64,000 nucleotides of DNA from Pseudomonas fluorescens (GTDB taxonomy: Bacteria > Pseudomonadota > Gammaproteobacteria > Pseudomonadales > Pseudomonadaceae): NCBI RefSeq assembly GCF_902497855.1, contig NZ_CABVHU010000001.1:814595-878594 (forward strand), read 5' to 3'. Each line of letters begins with the position of its first letter. The first letter of the stretch is position 1. Positions 8,369 to 17,536 of this stretch are shown here, piece after piece. Both the position numbers and the translations under genes were made by a program. The notes beneath the pieces were generated by a model that had not been told where the DNA came from, ran no database searches, and saw only the letters and a list, made by a program, of their open reading frames with translations.

Positions 8369-9852
8369 TGCCTATCAGCTTTAACAACATCCCGTCGGAT
8401 CTGCGCGTGCCGTTGTTCTACGCCGAGGTCGACAATTCGCAGGCCAACAGCGCCGGTTCGAGCATGCCACGACTCATCGTGGCGCAGGTCAACGATGACG
8501 CCACGGCGCCGGAGATTGGCCAGCTGACCCTGGTATCGAGCCTGGGCCTGGCCAAGAGCATCGGTGGCGTCGGCTCAATGCTGGCTCAGATGTACGAGAC
8601 CTGGCGCCGCAGCGATCCGGCCGGCGAAGTCTGGTGCCTGCCGATCCTGGGCGACGGCGAAAAGGCAACTGGTACCGTCACCATTACCGGCGCAGCCACC
8701 GAGGGGGGCGAGCTGAACCTGTACCTGGGTGGCCGCCGTGTGCGGGCTACCGTGACCAAGGGTGCGACCCCGACGGCGGTGGCCACCGCGTTGGCGGCGG
8801 CGGTGAATGCCGCCGGGCTGTCGGTGACGGCCGCGGCCGTGGCCGGCGTGGTGACGCTGACCTGCAAATGGTCCGGCGTGAGCGGTAACGACCTGATGCT
8901 GCAGCTCAATCGCCTGGGTCGTAACAACGGCGAGGACACTCCGGCCGGCCTGACCGTGGTACTGGCGGCGATGAGTGGCGGCGTAGGTGCGCCAGATGTG
9001 GCCGTGGCGTTGGCCAGCCTGGGCGACGAGCCGTTCGAGTTCATCTGCGCGCCGTGGGCTGATGCCACTTCGCTGGATGCCTGGAAAGCCTTTATGGACG
9101 ACTCTAGCGGGCGCTGGAGTTGGGCCAAGCAACTTTACGGACATGTCTACACCGCCAAGCGTGGCACCCTCGGTGAACTGGTGGCGTTGGGCGCGGCGCG
9201 TAACGACCAACACGCGACGATTCATGGCTTTGAAACGAGCTGTCCCGATCCAGTGTGGAACGTGGCAGCGGCCTATGCGGCGCGCACCGCAGTATTCATC
9301 TCGGCGGATCCGGCGCGGCCCACCCAAAGCGGCGATCTGAGCGGAGTGATTCCGGCTCCGGCCGGCGAGCGCTTCACCTTGACCGAGCGTCAGTCGTTGC
9401 TGAACCGCGGCATTGCCACGGCCTACTTCGGAGGCGGTGCGCAGCGCATTGAGCGGGCGATCACCAGCTACCAGTTGAACGCCTATGACCAGCCGGATGA
9501 CTCCTATCTGGACAGCGAGCCGCTGCACCAGTCGGCCTATGTCATCGGCTACCTCAAGTCGCGGGTGACCAGCAAGTACGGCCGCCACAAGCTGGCCAAT
9601 GACGGCACGCGCTTTGGTGCGGGTCAGGCCATCGTCACGCCGAACGTGATACGCGCCGAGCTGATCGCCGGCTATTACGCGCTGGAGCTGCTGGGCATTG
9701 TGGAAAACGCCGAAGCCTTTGCGGCCAACCTGGTCGTGGAACGCTCCAGCACCAACCCGAACCGGATCAACGTGCTGTATCCGCCGGACCTGGTCAATCA
9801 GCTGCGGATCTTCGCTCTGCAGTATCAGTTCCGCCTGCAATACGCCATCTGA
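8368..9852 (+). CDS. Contractile tail sheath protein (Mu gpL-like)
   Basis: This 494-aa protein is the sheath of a contractile tail and defines the phage as a myovirus. The N-terminus (MPISFNNIPSDLRVPLFYAEVDNS) and C-terminus (NRINVLYPPDLVNQLRIFALQYQF) match Mu-type sheaths; the variable middle (about 90-210) is a surface insertion. It is followed by a strong hairpin terminator and then the tube gene. Confidence 0.93.
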   Translation: MPISFNNIPSDLRVPLFYAEVDNSQANSAGSSMPRLIVAQVNDDATAPEIGQLTLVSSLGLAKSIGGVGSMLAQMYETWRRSDPAGEVWCLPILGDGEKATGTVTITGAATEGGELNLYLGGRRVRATVTKGATPTAVATALAAAVNAAGLSVTAAAVAGVVTLTCKWSGVSGNDLMLQLNRLGRNNGEDTPAGLTVVLAAMSGGVGAPDVAVALASLGDEPFEFICAPWADATSLDAWKAFMDDSSGRWSWAKQLYGHVYTAKRGTLGELVALGAARNDQHATIHGFETSCPDPVWNVAAAYAARTAVFISADPARPTQSGDLSGVIPAPAGERFTLTERQSLLNRGIATAYFGGGAQRIERAITSYQLNAYDQPDDSYLDSEPLHQSAYVIGYLKSRVTSKYGRHKLANDGTRFGAGQAIVTPNVIRAELIAGYYALELLGIVENAEAFAANLVVERSSTNPNRINVLYPPDLVNQLRIFALQYQFRLQYAI

Positions 9853-9868
9853 CTTCACCACCGTCCAT

Positions 9869-9892
9869 AGCCCGCCGCGTGCGGGCTTTTTT
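9869..9892 (+). terminator. Terminator between sheath and tube genes
   Basis: AGCCCGC and GCGGGCT pair perfectly around the loop CGCGT, followed by TTTTTTG. The loop is the same as in the terminator before the capsid gene. Confidence 0.8.
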
Positions 9893-9906
9893 GTAGGAGA
9901 GAGGCC

Positions 9907-10254
9907 ATGGGCCAGAAAGTTGCGGGCACCGTCTACATCAAGGCAGACGGCGTTCAGTTCACTGTCACCGGCGGCGTGGAAGTGCCGCTGAGTGACGTCA
10001 AGCGCGAGTCGGTGGCGCCGGGTTTTTTCAAGGAAGAAGACCTGGTGGCGTATGTGAAGGCCACCGTGGTCGATTCGCCGGACCTGCCGATCAAGCAAAT
10101 CATGGCGGCCACTGATCAGACGGTCACCGTCGAGTTCAAGAACGGCCGGGTCTACGTGCTGGCGGGCGGCTTCGTGGTTGGCGAGCCGAGTTCCAAGGGT
10201 GATGACGGCACCATCGACATCCAGTGGGATGGCAGCAAAGGGGGTTACCAATGA
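9907..10254 (+). CDS. Tail tube protein (Mu gpM-like)
   Basis: This 115-aa beta-rich protein forms the inner tube driven through the host envelope when the sheath contracts. The pattern GTVYIKADGVQFTVTGGVEVPLSD, then KRESVAPGFFKEEDLVAYVK, is that of the Mu-like tube family. An AGGAGAGAGG box precedes the ATG. Its stop overlaps the chaperone start (ATGA). Confidence 0.9.
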   Translation: MGQKVAGTVYIKADGVQFTVTGGVEVPLSDVKRESVAPGFFKEEDLVAYVKATVVDSPDLPIKQIMAATDQTVTVEFKNGRVYVLAGGFVVGEPSSKGDDGTIDIQWDGSKGGYQ

Positions 10255-10562
10255 GCGAAGTGAAGCCCTACATTCTGTCCGCGCCGATTCAAGCGCATGA
10301 CCAGGAAGTGTTGGAAGTGACCCTGCGCCGGCCGACGGTGGCCGAGGTGCGCGCGATCAAAGCGCTGCCGTACAAGATCGACAAAAACGAGGACGTCACC
10401 CTCGACATGGAGGCGTCGGCCAAATACATCGCTGTCTGTGCCGGGATTCCGGCGCCGTCGGTGAACCAGCTGGACCTCCACGATCTGAACAATTTGGCCT
10501 GGGCGGTTTCGGGTTTTTTCATGACTGCGGCCTCGGCGAAGACGGCGAAGTCGCCGACCTGA
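10251..10562 (+). CDS. Tail assembly chaperone, short product (Mu gp41-like)
   Basis: This 103-aa zero-frame product matches the Mu gp41-type chaperone (EVTLRRPTVAEVRAIKALPY). It should coat the tape-measure protein during tail assembly. The ATG at 10251 overlaps the tube stop; a longer in-frame start inside the tube gene is rejected. Near codon 89 it contains overlapping slippery sequences, and a second ORF in the -1 frame continues to 10690 without its own start. Confidence 0.85.
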   Translation: MSEVKPYILSAPIQAHDQEVLEVTLRRPTVAEVRAIKALPYKIDKNEDVTLDMEASAKYIAVCAGIPAPSVNQLDLHDLNNLAWAVSGFFMTAASAKTAKSPT

Positions 10563-10690
10563 TTGCCGTGGCCTATGACCTGGCTTTCTTCTGGAAGGTC
10601 GGGCCCGAGCAGATGATGGCGCTGCCGCTGGATACGTTCGCCGAGTCGCTGGCGAACGCCCAGCGCATTAATCAAGTTCAGCAGGGGTAG
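10251..10690 (+). CDS. Tail assembly chaperone, -1 frameshift product
   Basis: A -1 shift at 10511-10520 gives a 146-aa product. It replaces the last 14 short-form residues with a 57-residue tail that includes VADLIAVAYDLAFFWKVGP and ends at a TAG at 10688-10690. The -1 frame has no stop between slip site and end, and the tail resembles the gpE/gpT-type extension of other phages. It stops five bases before the tape-measure ATG, as in lambda G/GT, P2 and Mu. The ratio of the two products normally controls assembly. The shift is inferred from sequence. Confidence 0.75.
10511..10520 (+). promoter_or_regulatory. -1 ribosomal frameshift (slippery) site
   Basis: The run GGGTTTTTTC contains two canonical X-XXY-YYZ heptamers in the chaperone frame: G-GGT-TTT and T-TTT-TTC. 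Either lets both tRNAs re-pair after a one-base slip back. It lies 40 bases before the zero-frame stop. Confidence 0.7.
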
Positions 10691-10695
10691 GTGCT

Positions 10696-12615
10696 ATGGC
10701 TGATAAGTTTCAACTCAAGGCGCTGATCACCGGCGTCGACAAGCTGTCACCGACCCTGGCGGGTATCCGCAAAAACGTCGCCAGCTTTCGCAAGGGGCTG
10801 GAGCGCACCGGTCTGGGCAAGATCGGCTTTAGCGACGTGGTCACCGGCGGGGCCTTGGCGGCACCGTTTGTTGCCGGGGCCGCAGCGGCGATTCAATACG
10901 AGTCGGCCATGGCCGATGTGAAGAAGGTGGTCAACTTCGACACCCCTGCGCAGTTCAAGCAGATGGGTGAGGACATCGGCCGCATGTCTGACCGGCTGCC
11001 GATGGCGGCGAATGACATTGCCAAAATCGTCGCCGCCGGTGGCCAGTCGGGCATTGCACGCGAGGAGTTGCTGGGCTTTGCCGAGGCCGCGGTAAAAATG
11101 GGCATTGCCTTCGATCAGACCGCCGATCAGTCGGGTGACATGATGGCGAAGTGGCGGACCTCGTTCAAACTGACCCAGGGCGGTGTGGAGACCCTGGCCG
11201 ACAAGATCAACTACCTGGGCAACACCGGCCCGGCCAACACCAAGCAGATTTCCGACATCGTCACGCGGATCGGTCCGCTGGGTGAAATTGCCGGCTTGGC
11301 GTCCGGGCAGATCGCCGCGCTTGGCGCGACCATGGCCGGCGTTGGCGTTGAGCAGGATGTGGCCGCGACCGGTATTAAAAACTTCATGTTAGCCATGACC
11401 AAGGGTTCGGCGGCTACCAAGGGCCAGGCGCTGGCTTTCAAAGCCTTGCGCCTGGATTCGAAGGCGGTCGCCAAGTCGATGCAGACCGATGCGCAGGGGG
11501 CGGTGCTTGGCATTCTCGACCGGATCAAGATGGTCGACAAGGACAAGCAGGCGGGGCTGCTCTCCGAGTTGTTTGGGACCGAGTCGATCACCGCCATTGC
11601 GCCGCTGTTGACCAACCTCGATCTGCTCAAAGGCAACCTGCAAAAGGTCGGGGACGCGCAGAAATACGCCGGCTCGATGGATAAGGAGTACGCCTCGCGG
11701 GCGGCCACCACGGCCAACAACTTGCAGCTCTTGCGCAACGCCGCGGCCAGTGTGGCGCGGGCGGTCGGCACGGCGCTCCTGCCGGGGATCAACGGGGTGG
11801 TGGACAGCCTGCGCCCGATGATTTCGCAAGCGGCCGAGTTGATCCAGGCCAACCCGCAATTGGTCAAGGGCTTGGCCATTGCTGGCGGCGCCTTCACCGC
11901 GTTGCGGGTGGCGGTGTACGCCGCGACCGTGGCCACCCGGTTGCTCGGGGTGGCGTTTGCCGCCACGCCGGTTGGCATCATTGCCGTGGCGATTGCAGCC
12001 GCGGCCGGGTTGATCGTCGCCAATTGGGAAACGGTCGGGCCATTCTTCACCGAGCTGTGGGAGCTGATCAAGGCGCTAGCGACCCCATTCATGGAGTTCA
12101 TGAAAACCGTGTTTGATTGGTCGCCGCTGGGAATGCTGATCAAGCACTGGTCGCCGATCACCACCTTTTTCAAAGGATTGTGGGAGGGCGTCAAACCATA
12201 CCTTGAGCCGATCATGAGTTTCTTCGGGATGGAGGAGGGCGGCGCGGGGATCACCGCCAAGGTGGCGGGCTATGCCGAGGAGCAACGCCAGCGCAATGCC
12301 GGCCCTGGTGGCGGTACCGGCGCGTTCCTGCAGGCCAATGCGGTGAGCATTGCCAAGGGCCAGCAGACCCAACGCAACCTGACCCAGACCGGCCTAGACC
12401 CGGGCCAGCTGCTGCGTCAGCCGTCCCTTCCGGCCCCGGGCGCGCTGCTCCAGCAAGGCGCGGCGAATAACCGGACGCAGTTGGAAGGCGGACTGGTGGT
12501 GCGTTTTGAGAATGCCCCGCCCGGCATGCGCGCCGATCCGGGGACCAGCAATCAGTCGAGTCTGTCGATCATGCCGAAGGTGGGCTACCGCTCGCTGGCA
12601 GGGAGTAATCCGTAA
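10696..12615 (+). CDS. Tail tape measure protein
   Basis: This 639-aa protein sets tail length and is ejected with the DNA. A TP901-type core is visible at about residues 70-400 (FDTPAQFKQMGEDIGRMSD, LGEIAGLASGQIAALGATM). Hydrophobic stretches at about 395-450 could insert into the host membrane. The C-terminal 100 residues are Gly/Pro/Gln-rich. At 639 aa the tail is predicted to be short to medium. Its TAA overlaps the next ATG (TAATG). Confidence 0.9.
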   Translation: MADKFQLKALITGVDKLSPTLAGIRKNVASFRKGLERTGLGKIGFSDVVTGGALAAPFVAGAAAAIQYESAMADVKKVVNFDTPAQFKQMGEDIGRMSDRLPMAANDIAKIVAAGGQSGIAREELLGFAEAAVKMGIAFDQTADQSGDMMAKWRTSFKLTQGGVETLADKINYLGNTGPANTKQISDIVTRIGPLGEIAGLASGQIAALGATMAGVGVEQDVAATGIKNFMLAMTKGSAATKGQALAFKALRLDSKAVAKSMQTDAQGAVLGILDRIKMVDKDKQAGLLSELFGTESITAIAPLLTNLDLLKGNLQKVGDAQKYAGSMDKEYASRAATTANNLQLLRNAAASVARAVGTALLPGINGVVDSLRPMISQAAELIQANPQLVKGLAIAGGAFTALRVAVYAATVATRLLGVAFAATPVGIIAVAIAAAAGLIVANWETVGPFFTELWELIKALATPFMEFMKTVFDWSPLGMLIKHWSPITTFFKGLWEGVKPYLEPIMSFFGMEEGGAGITAKVAGYAEEQRQRNAGPGGGTGAFLQANAVSIAKGQQTQRNLTQTGLDPGQLLRQPSLPAPGALLQQGAANNRTQLEGGLVVRFENAPPGMRADPGTSNQSSLSIMPKVGYRSLAGSNP

Positions 12616-13871
12616 TGAGTGAATGGCGCGACCGCAAACAAGCCGCTTCCTTTCGAGGGGTGCCGTTCTTGGTGGACAGCGACAGCGTGCCTGTCGGGCG
12701 GCGGACCCAGCTGCATGAATTCCCGCGGCGCAATCAACCCTTTGTCGAAGACCTCGGGCGGCGCACCCGGCAGTACAAGTTCAGCGGTTTTGTCGCCGGC
12801 GATGACTTCCTGGCGCAACGTGACCGGCTGCTGACGGCGCTGGACACGCTCGGCGCGGGTGAGTTGGTGCACCCGTGGTTCGGTCGCCTGACCGTCACCG
12901 CCGGCGAATGCGAGCTGTCGCATGCGCGCAATGAGCTGGGCATGGCGCGGTTTGACCTGGTGTTTATCGACGGCATGCTGGAGTTTCCGGTGCAGTCGCC
13001 GAACACCCGCCGGGCGCTGGCGGCCCAGGCCCCAAGCCTGCTGGGTTCGATCAAGGACCGCTTCAACACCGCCATGGCGCCGGTGGATCTGGCGCGGCAA
13101 CGTGTCAGTGCCGTGCGTTCGGCGGTGTCGGGGGCGCTGGGCTTTGCCCTGAAGTTCCTCAGTCCGGGTAGCGCCCTGGGCAGCGATATCGGCGGCCTGG
13201 TGTCCTCGCTGATGAATGGCCCGGGGGCGTTCGCCGACAGCCTGCTGTCCGGGATCAGCGGCCTGGAGCGTTCGTTCGGCGGCTACGGCTCCAGCGGGGC
13301 GTTTAACGCGAGCCGCAGCAAGGCCGTGGAGTTGTCCGCGCTGCAGGCGGCGCCGGTACCGGCGGACCCGGAGGTGGCGACGATTCAGAGCGCGGTGATT
13401 GGCCTGGTGCAGGATGCGGCGCTGCTGGATGTGCTGCTGGACATGGCCGAGGTGCCGGTCGCGGTCAGTCAGGGGGTCAGTGCGCCGGCGGCGGTGGACG
13501 TGCAACTGGCGCAGCAAGGGGCCACGGTCGTGGCCGGTACCGAGGTCGAGACGGCGGTGCCGGTAGCCGATGACGTGCTGGCGGTGCGTGACGCGATCAG
13601 CGAGGCGATGTGGTCGGTGGCGGGGGAAAGCCCGCCGGACCACTTCGGCGCGCTGAGCGAGGCGCGGGTGGCCTTGGATCGGCACTTGACCGAGGTAGCC
13701 CGCAGCGGGGTCGGGCTGCGCGGGTATGCCCCGGCTGAAACCGTGTCGGCCCTGGTGCTGGCGCATGCGCTGTATGGCGATGCGCGGCGCAGTGACGAGA
13801 TCGTTGCGCGCAACCGTGTACGCCACCCGGGCTTTGTGCCCGCCACCCAACTTCAAGTCGCGAAAACCTAA
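12615..13871 (+). CDS. Tail/DNA circulation protein (Mu gpN-like)
   Basis: This 418-aa protein begins with the DNA_circ_N domain of Mu gpN (residues 1-100: WRDRKQAASFRGVPFLVD, GRRTRQYKFSGFVAGDDF, HPWFGRLTV). The rest is Ala/Val-rich and helical. In Mu, gpN is part of the tail tip/baseplate hub; the domain name is historical. It overlaps the tape-measure gene by one base and lies two bases before the gpP homologue. Confidence 0.85.
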   Translation: MSEWRDRKQAASFRGVPFLVDSDSVPVGRRTQLHEFPRRNQPFVEDLGRRTRQYKFSGFVAGDDFLAQRDRLLTALDTLGAGELVHPWFGRLTVTAGECELSHARNELGMARFDLVFIDGMLEFPVQSPNTRRALAAQAPSLLGSIKDRFNTAMAPVDLARQRVSAVRSAVSGALGFALKFLSPGSALGSDIGGLVSSLMNGPGAFADSLLSGISGLERSFGGYGSSGAFNASRSKAVELSALQAAPVPADPEVATIQSAVIGLVQDAALLDVLLDMAEVPVAVSQGVSAPAAVDVQLAQQGATVVAGTEVETAVPVADDVLAVRDAISEAMWSVAGESPPDHFGALSEARVALDRHLTEVARSGVGLRGYAPAETVSALVLAHALYGDARRSDEIVARNRVRHPGFVPATQLQVAKT

Positions 13872-13873
13872 CC

Positions 13874-14983
13874 ATGGATGAGCTGAACAACGTCACCCTG
13901 AGCGTGGGTGGGCACGACTACGCCGGCTGGAAAAGCGTCAGCATCGGCGCCGGCCTGGAACGCCAGGCGCGGGACTTCACCCTGGGCGTGACCTGGCGCT
14001 GGCCGGGCAGCGCCGAGGTGCCGGTGCGGATCGCCCAGGGCGAAGCGGTGGAGGTGCGCATTGGCCCGGATCTGCTGTTGACCGGGTATGTGTTCAGCAC
14101 GCCGATTCGTTACGACAGCGAGTCGGTGACCCTGAGCATTGTCGGGCGCTCGCGCACCGCGGACCTGGTCGACTGCGCCGCGGTCAATCAGCCCGGGCAA
14201 TGGCGCGGGCAAAGCGTGCAAACGATCATCGCGGCGATTGCCGGCGAGTACGGGATCAAGGTGGTCAATGAGGCCGCGGTGACCCTGGGCCTGGAGGACC
14301 ACACGCTGGAGCCGGGCGAGACCGCGTTTGACAGCATCGACCGGCTGTTGACCCTGTCGCGGCTGTTCAGCACCGACGACGGCCATGGCCGCCTGGTGAT
14401 TGCCCGCCCCGGCAGTGCCGGCCGGGCGGTCGATCCCCTGGAGTTGGGGAAAAATGTGCTGTCGGGGGATACCGCGCTGGACTTCTCCGGGGTGTTTTCC
14501 GAATACGTCAGCAAGGGCCAGCGCAGCGGCAGCGACGCCAGTTTTGGCGCCGCGGCCAGCGAGGTCGAAGCGCGCCTGAGCGACCCCCGCCTGGCCCGGC
14601 GGCGGGTCAAGATCATTCAGCAATCCGGGCAACTCACCCCGGCGTTGGCCCGCGAGCGGGTCGAGTGGGAGCGGGCCACGGCGGTCGGCAAGGCCTTGAC
14701 CGTGAACTACGTGGTGCAGGGCTGGCGGCAAAGCAACGGCGCGCTGTGGCGGCACAACATGCTGGTGCGGGTGATCGATCCGTTGATCGGCCTGGACCGC
14801 GACATGCTGATCAGTGAAATCAGTTACGAACTGGGCGAGCAGGGCACCACGGCGAAAATCAGCGTGGCGCCGCCGGAGGCCTTCCTGCCGGAGCCGAACG
14901 ACGCGCAGGCCAAACGCAAGCTGAAGAAAGGCAAAAAGAGCGACAACTTCGAATACCTCATTCCGGCGGACTACCAACCATGA
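13874..14983 (+). CDS. Baseplate hub protein (Mu gpP-like)
   Basis: This 369-aa protein matches the gpP/late-control-D hub family (phage T4 gp27-type fold), which attaches tube to spike. Typical stretches are VTLSVGGHDYAGWKSVSIGA at the N-terminus, VTLSIVGRSRTADLVDC near 85, and DRLLTLSRLFSTDDGHGRLV near 155. The basic C-terminus (KRKLKKGKKSD) is a feature of the family. Its end overlaps the spike gene by four bases. Confidence 0.88.
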   Translation: MDELNNVTLSVGGHDYAGWKSVSIGAGLERQARDFTLGVTWRWPGSAEVPVRIAQGEAVEVRIGPDLLLTGYVFSTPIRYDSESVTLSIVGRSRTADLVDCAAVNQPGQWRGQSVQTIIAAIAGEYGIKVVNEAAVTLGLEDHTLEPGETAFDSIDRLLTLSRLFSTDDGHGRLVIARPGSAGRAVDPLELGKNVLSGDTALDFSGVFSEYVSKGQRSGSDASFGAAASEVEARLSDPRLARRRVKIIQQSGQLTPALARERVEWERATAVGKALTVNYVVQGWRQSNGALWRHNMLVRVIDPLIGLDRDMLISEISYELGEQGTTAKISVAPPEAFLPEPNDAQAKRKLKKGKKSDNFEYLIPADYQP

Positions 14984-15483
14984 GAAATATTTTGGCGCGC
15001 GGCCTGGTGGCCCTGGGCAACTCGGCGAACAAGTTGCAAAGCCTGCAGCTGCGGCTGCTGGCCGGTGAGGTCAAAGACAACGTGGAGCACCTGGAGCCGT
15101 ATGGCTTCACGGCCTGCCCCCTGGAAGGGGCCGAGGCGTTGGCGGGCTTCATCGGCGGCGACCGCAGCCACGCGGTGGTGATCGTGGTGGCGGATCGGCG
15201 CTTTCGCCTGCAGGGGCTGCAGTCGGGCGAGGTGGCGCTGTACACCGACGAAGGCGACCGCCTGCACTTCAAGCGCGGGCGGATCATCGACATCGAAACC
15301 GTGACCTTGAACGTCAAGGCGTCGGCCTCGGTGAACTTCGATACGCCACTGATCACCAGCACCGGGCGCATCGAGTCGGCCGGCGATCAGGTCGCGGCCG
15401 GGGTCAGTCAGATCAATCACCCGCATGACGGGGTGAAACAGGGCACCGAGCAAAGCGGGCCGCCGGTCGGGGGTGAGGCATGA
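14980..15483 (+). CDS. Baseplate spike protein (Mu gp45-like)
   Basis: This 167-aa protein should form the trimeric membrane-piercing spike. The N-terminal OB-like part (VALGNSANKLQSLQLRLLAG, HAVVIVVADRRFRLQGLQSG) leads into a beta-helix of short repeats (TVTLNVKASASVNFDTPLIT). The C-terminal HPH at residues 147-149, followed by DGVKQGTEQSGPP, fits the HxH iron-binding tip of Mu gp45 and P2 gpV. Confidence 0.88.
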   Translation: MRNILARGLVALGNSANKLQSLQLRLLAGEVKDNVEHLEPYGFTACPLEGAEALAGFIGGDRSHAVVIVVADRRFRLQGLQSGEVALYTDEGDRLHFKRGRIIDIETVTLNVKASASVNFDTPLITSTGRIESAGDQVAAGVSQINHPHDGVKQGTEQSGPPVGGEA

Positions 15484-15866
15484 GCCGTGAAGCGCTGCTG
15501 CGCCGGGCGGTGACCATCAGCCTGTTCACCTGGCGCCGGGCCGGGCCGGATGACCCGGTGGACGACAGCGACCGCAAGGGCTGGTGGGGCGACTGCGCGC
15601 CGTCGGTGGCGGGTGACCAGATCGGTTCGCGGCTGTGGCTGCTGGCGCGGCGCACGTTAGTCGCGGACACGTTCAAGGACGCCCAGGCCTATGCCGAAGA
15701 GGCCTTGGCCTGGCTGCTCGATGACCAGATGGTCACGGCCGTGACGGTCACCGTTGAGCGCCAAGGCAACGACCGGATGAACCTGCGGGTGACGCTGACC
15801 GAGCCGAGCGGCGAAACGCTGAAACTGAATTTTGCAGACACCTGGGAGCTGATCAATGGCGTATGA
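15480..15866 (+). CDS. Baseplate wedge protein (Mu gp46-like)
   Basis: This 128-aa protein matches Mu gp46 (T4 gp25-like): ISLFTWRRAGPDDPVDDSDRKGWWGD near the start, then SRLWLLARRTLV and ALAWLLDDQMVTAVTVTVER. It belongs to the baseplate wedge and should help start sheath assembly. It overlaps its neighbours by four bases upstream and eleven downstream. Confidence 0.88.
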   Translation: MSREALLRRAVTISLFTWRRAGPDDPVDDSDRKGWWGDCAPSVAGDQIGSRLWLLARRTLVADTFKDAQAYAEEALAWLLDDQMVTAVTVTVERQGNDRMNLRVTLTEPSGETLKLNFADTWELINGV

Positions 15867-16899
15867 CATTCCGACGCTACCGGCGCTGATCCAGCGCACC
15901 GAAGCCGATTTTGAGCGCAATGCCCCGGACGCCTTGCGCCGCGCCGATGCCAAGGTGGCGGCGCGGGCGCTGAGCGGCACCGCCTACGAGCTGTACGGCT
16001 ATCAAGCCTGGATCGCCCGCCAGTCCAACCCGGCTCAGTGCGATGAAGCCATGTTGCTGAACTGGGCCGACTGGCGCCTGGAGGGCGGGCGCAACCCGGC
16101 CGTGGCGGCCACGGGTCCGGCGGTGGTCAGCGGCTCCAGCGGCGCCCTGGTCGATGCCGGCCAGGTCTATCGCTCCGACGATGGTCGGCGTTACGTGGTG
16201 GCGCAGGCCGTTACCCTAGTGGCGGGGGCCGCCACGCTGCTGGTGATCGCCGAAGACGTCGGCACTCTGGGCAACCTCGAGGCCGGCAACCTGACCGCGG
16301 TGACGCCGGTGTTGGGCGTGAATGCCACCGCCGTCATCGGCCCCGATGGCATCGTTGGCGGCACGGAACAGGAGGAGGTGGAAGCGCTGCGGGCCCGGGT
16401 GCAGGCGGCGTTTAAAAACCCGAGCAAGGTCGGCAACGGCGCCGACTTTGTCGAGTGGGCCTTGGAAGTGCCGGGCGTCACTCGGGCGTGGGCGCTGCCG
16501 CGCTGGATGGGCCCGGGCACCTTTGGCCTGGCGTTCGTGCGCGATGGCGATCCCGACCTGATTCCGACCCCGGCCCAGGTGGCCGAGGTGCAAGCCCACC
16601 TGGAGCAAAAACGCCCGGTCACCGTCGAGGTGTATGCCCTGGCGCCCGAGCCGCGGCCGATTGATTTCAGTCTGCACCTGGTGCCCGATGGCACGCCGTT
16701 GCGCACGGCGGTCACGCAAGCGTTGCGTGGGCTGATCCTGGACGCCGGCGGCCCAAGCCAAACCCTGAAAATCTCCCATGTGCGGGCGACCATCAGCAAC
16801 ACCCCGGGCGAAACCGATCACGTCTTGAGTGTGCCGGCGGCGGATGTCGTGCTGGGTGCGAATCAAGTGGCGGTACCGGGGGTGATGACATGGCTTTGA
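15856..16899 (+). CDS. Baseplate J-like protein (Mu gp47-like)
   Basis: This 347-aa protein is a baseplate wedge component of the gpJ/gp47 family. Signature stretches include IPTLPALIQRTEADFERN at the N-terminus, YGYQAWIARQSNPAQCDEAML near 50, and TEQEEVEALRARVQAAFKNP near 175. It should link the hub to the fibre-bearing periphery with gp48. Confidence 0.9.
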   Translation: MAYDIPTLPALIQRTEADFERNAPDALRRADAKVAARALSGTAYELYGYQAWIARQSNPAQCDEAMLLNWADWRLEGGRNPAVAATGPAVVSGSSGALVDAGQVYRSDDGRRYVVAQAVTLVAGAATLLVIAEDVGTLGNLEAGNLTAVTPVLGVNATAVIGPDGIVGGTEQEEVEALRARVQAAFKNPSKVGNGADFVEWALEVPGVTRAWALPRWMGPGTFGLAFVRDGDPDLIPTPAQVAEVQAHLEQKRPVTVEVYALAPEPRPIDFSLHLVPDGTPLRTAVTQALRGLILDAGGPSQTLKISHVRATISNTPGETDHVLSVPAADVVLGANQVAVPGVMTWL

Positions 16900-17534
16900 C
16901 CGAGACGGACTACGCGCAGCAACTGCGCCAACTGTTACCGCCGGGCCCGGCGTTTGACCTGGAGCTGCAGCCGAACTGGGCGCAGATCGTCGCGGCGCTG
17001 GCCCCGGAGCTGGCCCGGGTCGATGGCAACGGCGAGGCGCTGTTGCTGGAGGTGAATCCGGCCACGGCCACGCTGTTGCTGCCGTATTGGGAGGGCTATC
17101 TGGGCCTGCCCGATGTGTGCACGGTGCCCGGTTCGCAAACCCTGGAGGAGCGCCGCCAGGCGGTGATCGACAAGCTGACCGCCACCGGCGCGCCGCAACT
17201 GAGTTATTACCGCAAGCTCGGCAGCCAGCTGGATCTGCCGCTGCAGATTGAGGAGTTTCGCCCGGCCCGGGTCGGCTCGACCAGTGTCGGCGATTTCCTC
17301 TACGGCGCTGGCTGGCCCTGGAGCTGGATCGCCTCGGTGCCGGCTGACGCCTTTGGCACCGAGGCCGCCGCCAGCCTGGATTGTCGGCTGCAGCGCGACG
17401 CGCCGGAATATACCGACGTGGTGCTGGGCTTTGGCCAGGACGTGGTGGCCGGGATTGCCGCCCAGGTGGACCAACTGTTTAACGCCATTCACTACGTGAT
17501 TCCCGCGTCAGTGGCCGGCCTCGAGGAGCTATAG
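16890..17534 (+). CDS. Baseplate/tail protein (Mu gp48-like, DUF2313)
   Basis: This 214-aa protein matches the DUF2313/YmfQ family: YAQQLRQLLPPGPAFDLEL, EGYLGLPDVCTVPGSQTLEE and RRQAVIDKLTATGAPQLSYY. In Mu-type tails it is a wedge-tip protein that bridges to the fibre. It overlaps gp47 by 10 bases and is directly followed by the fibre gene. Confidence 0.88.
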   Translation: MALTETDYAQQLRQLLPPGPAFDLELQPNWAQIVAALAPELARVDGNGEALLLEVNPATATLLLPYWEGYLGLPDVCTVPGSQTLEERRQAVIDKLTATGAPQLSYYRKLGSQLDLPLQIEEFRPARVGSTSVGDFLYGAGWPWSWIASVPADAFGTEAAASLDCRLQRDAPEYTDVVLGFGQDVVAGIAAQVDQLFNAIHYVIPASVAGLEEL

Positions 17535-17536
17535 CA

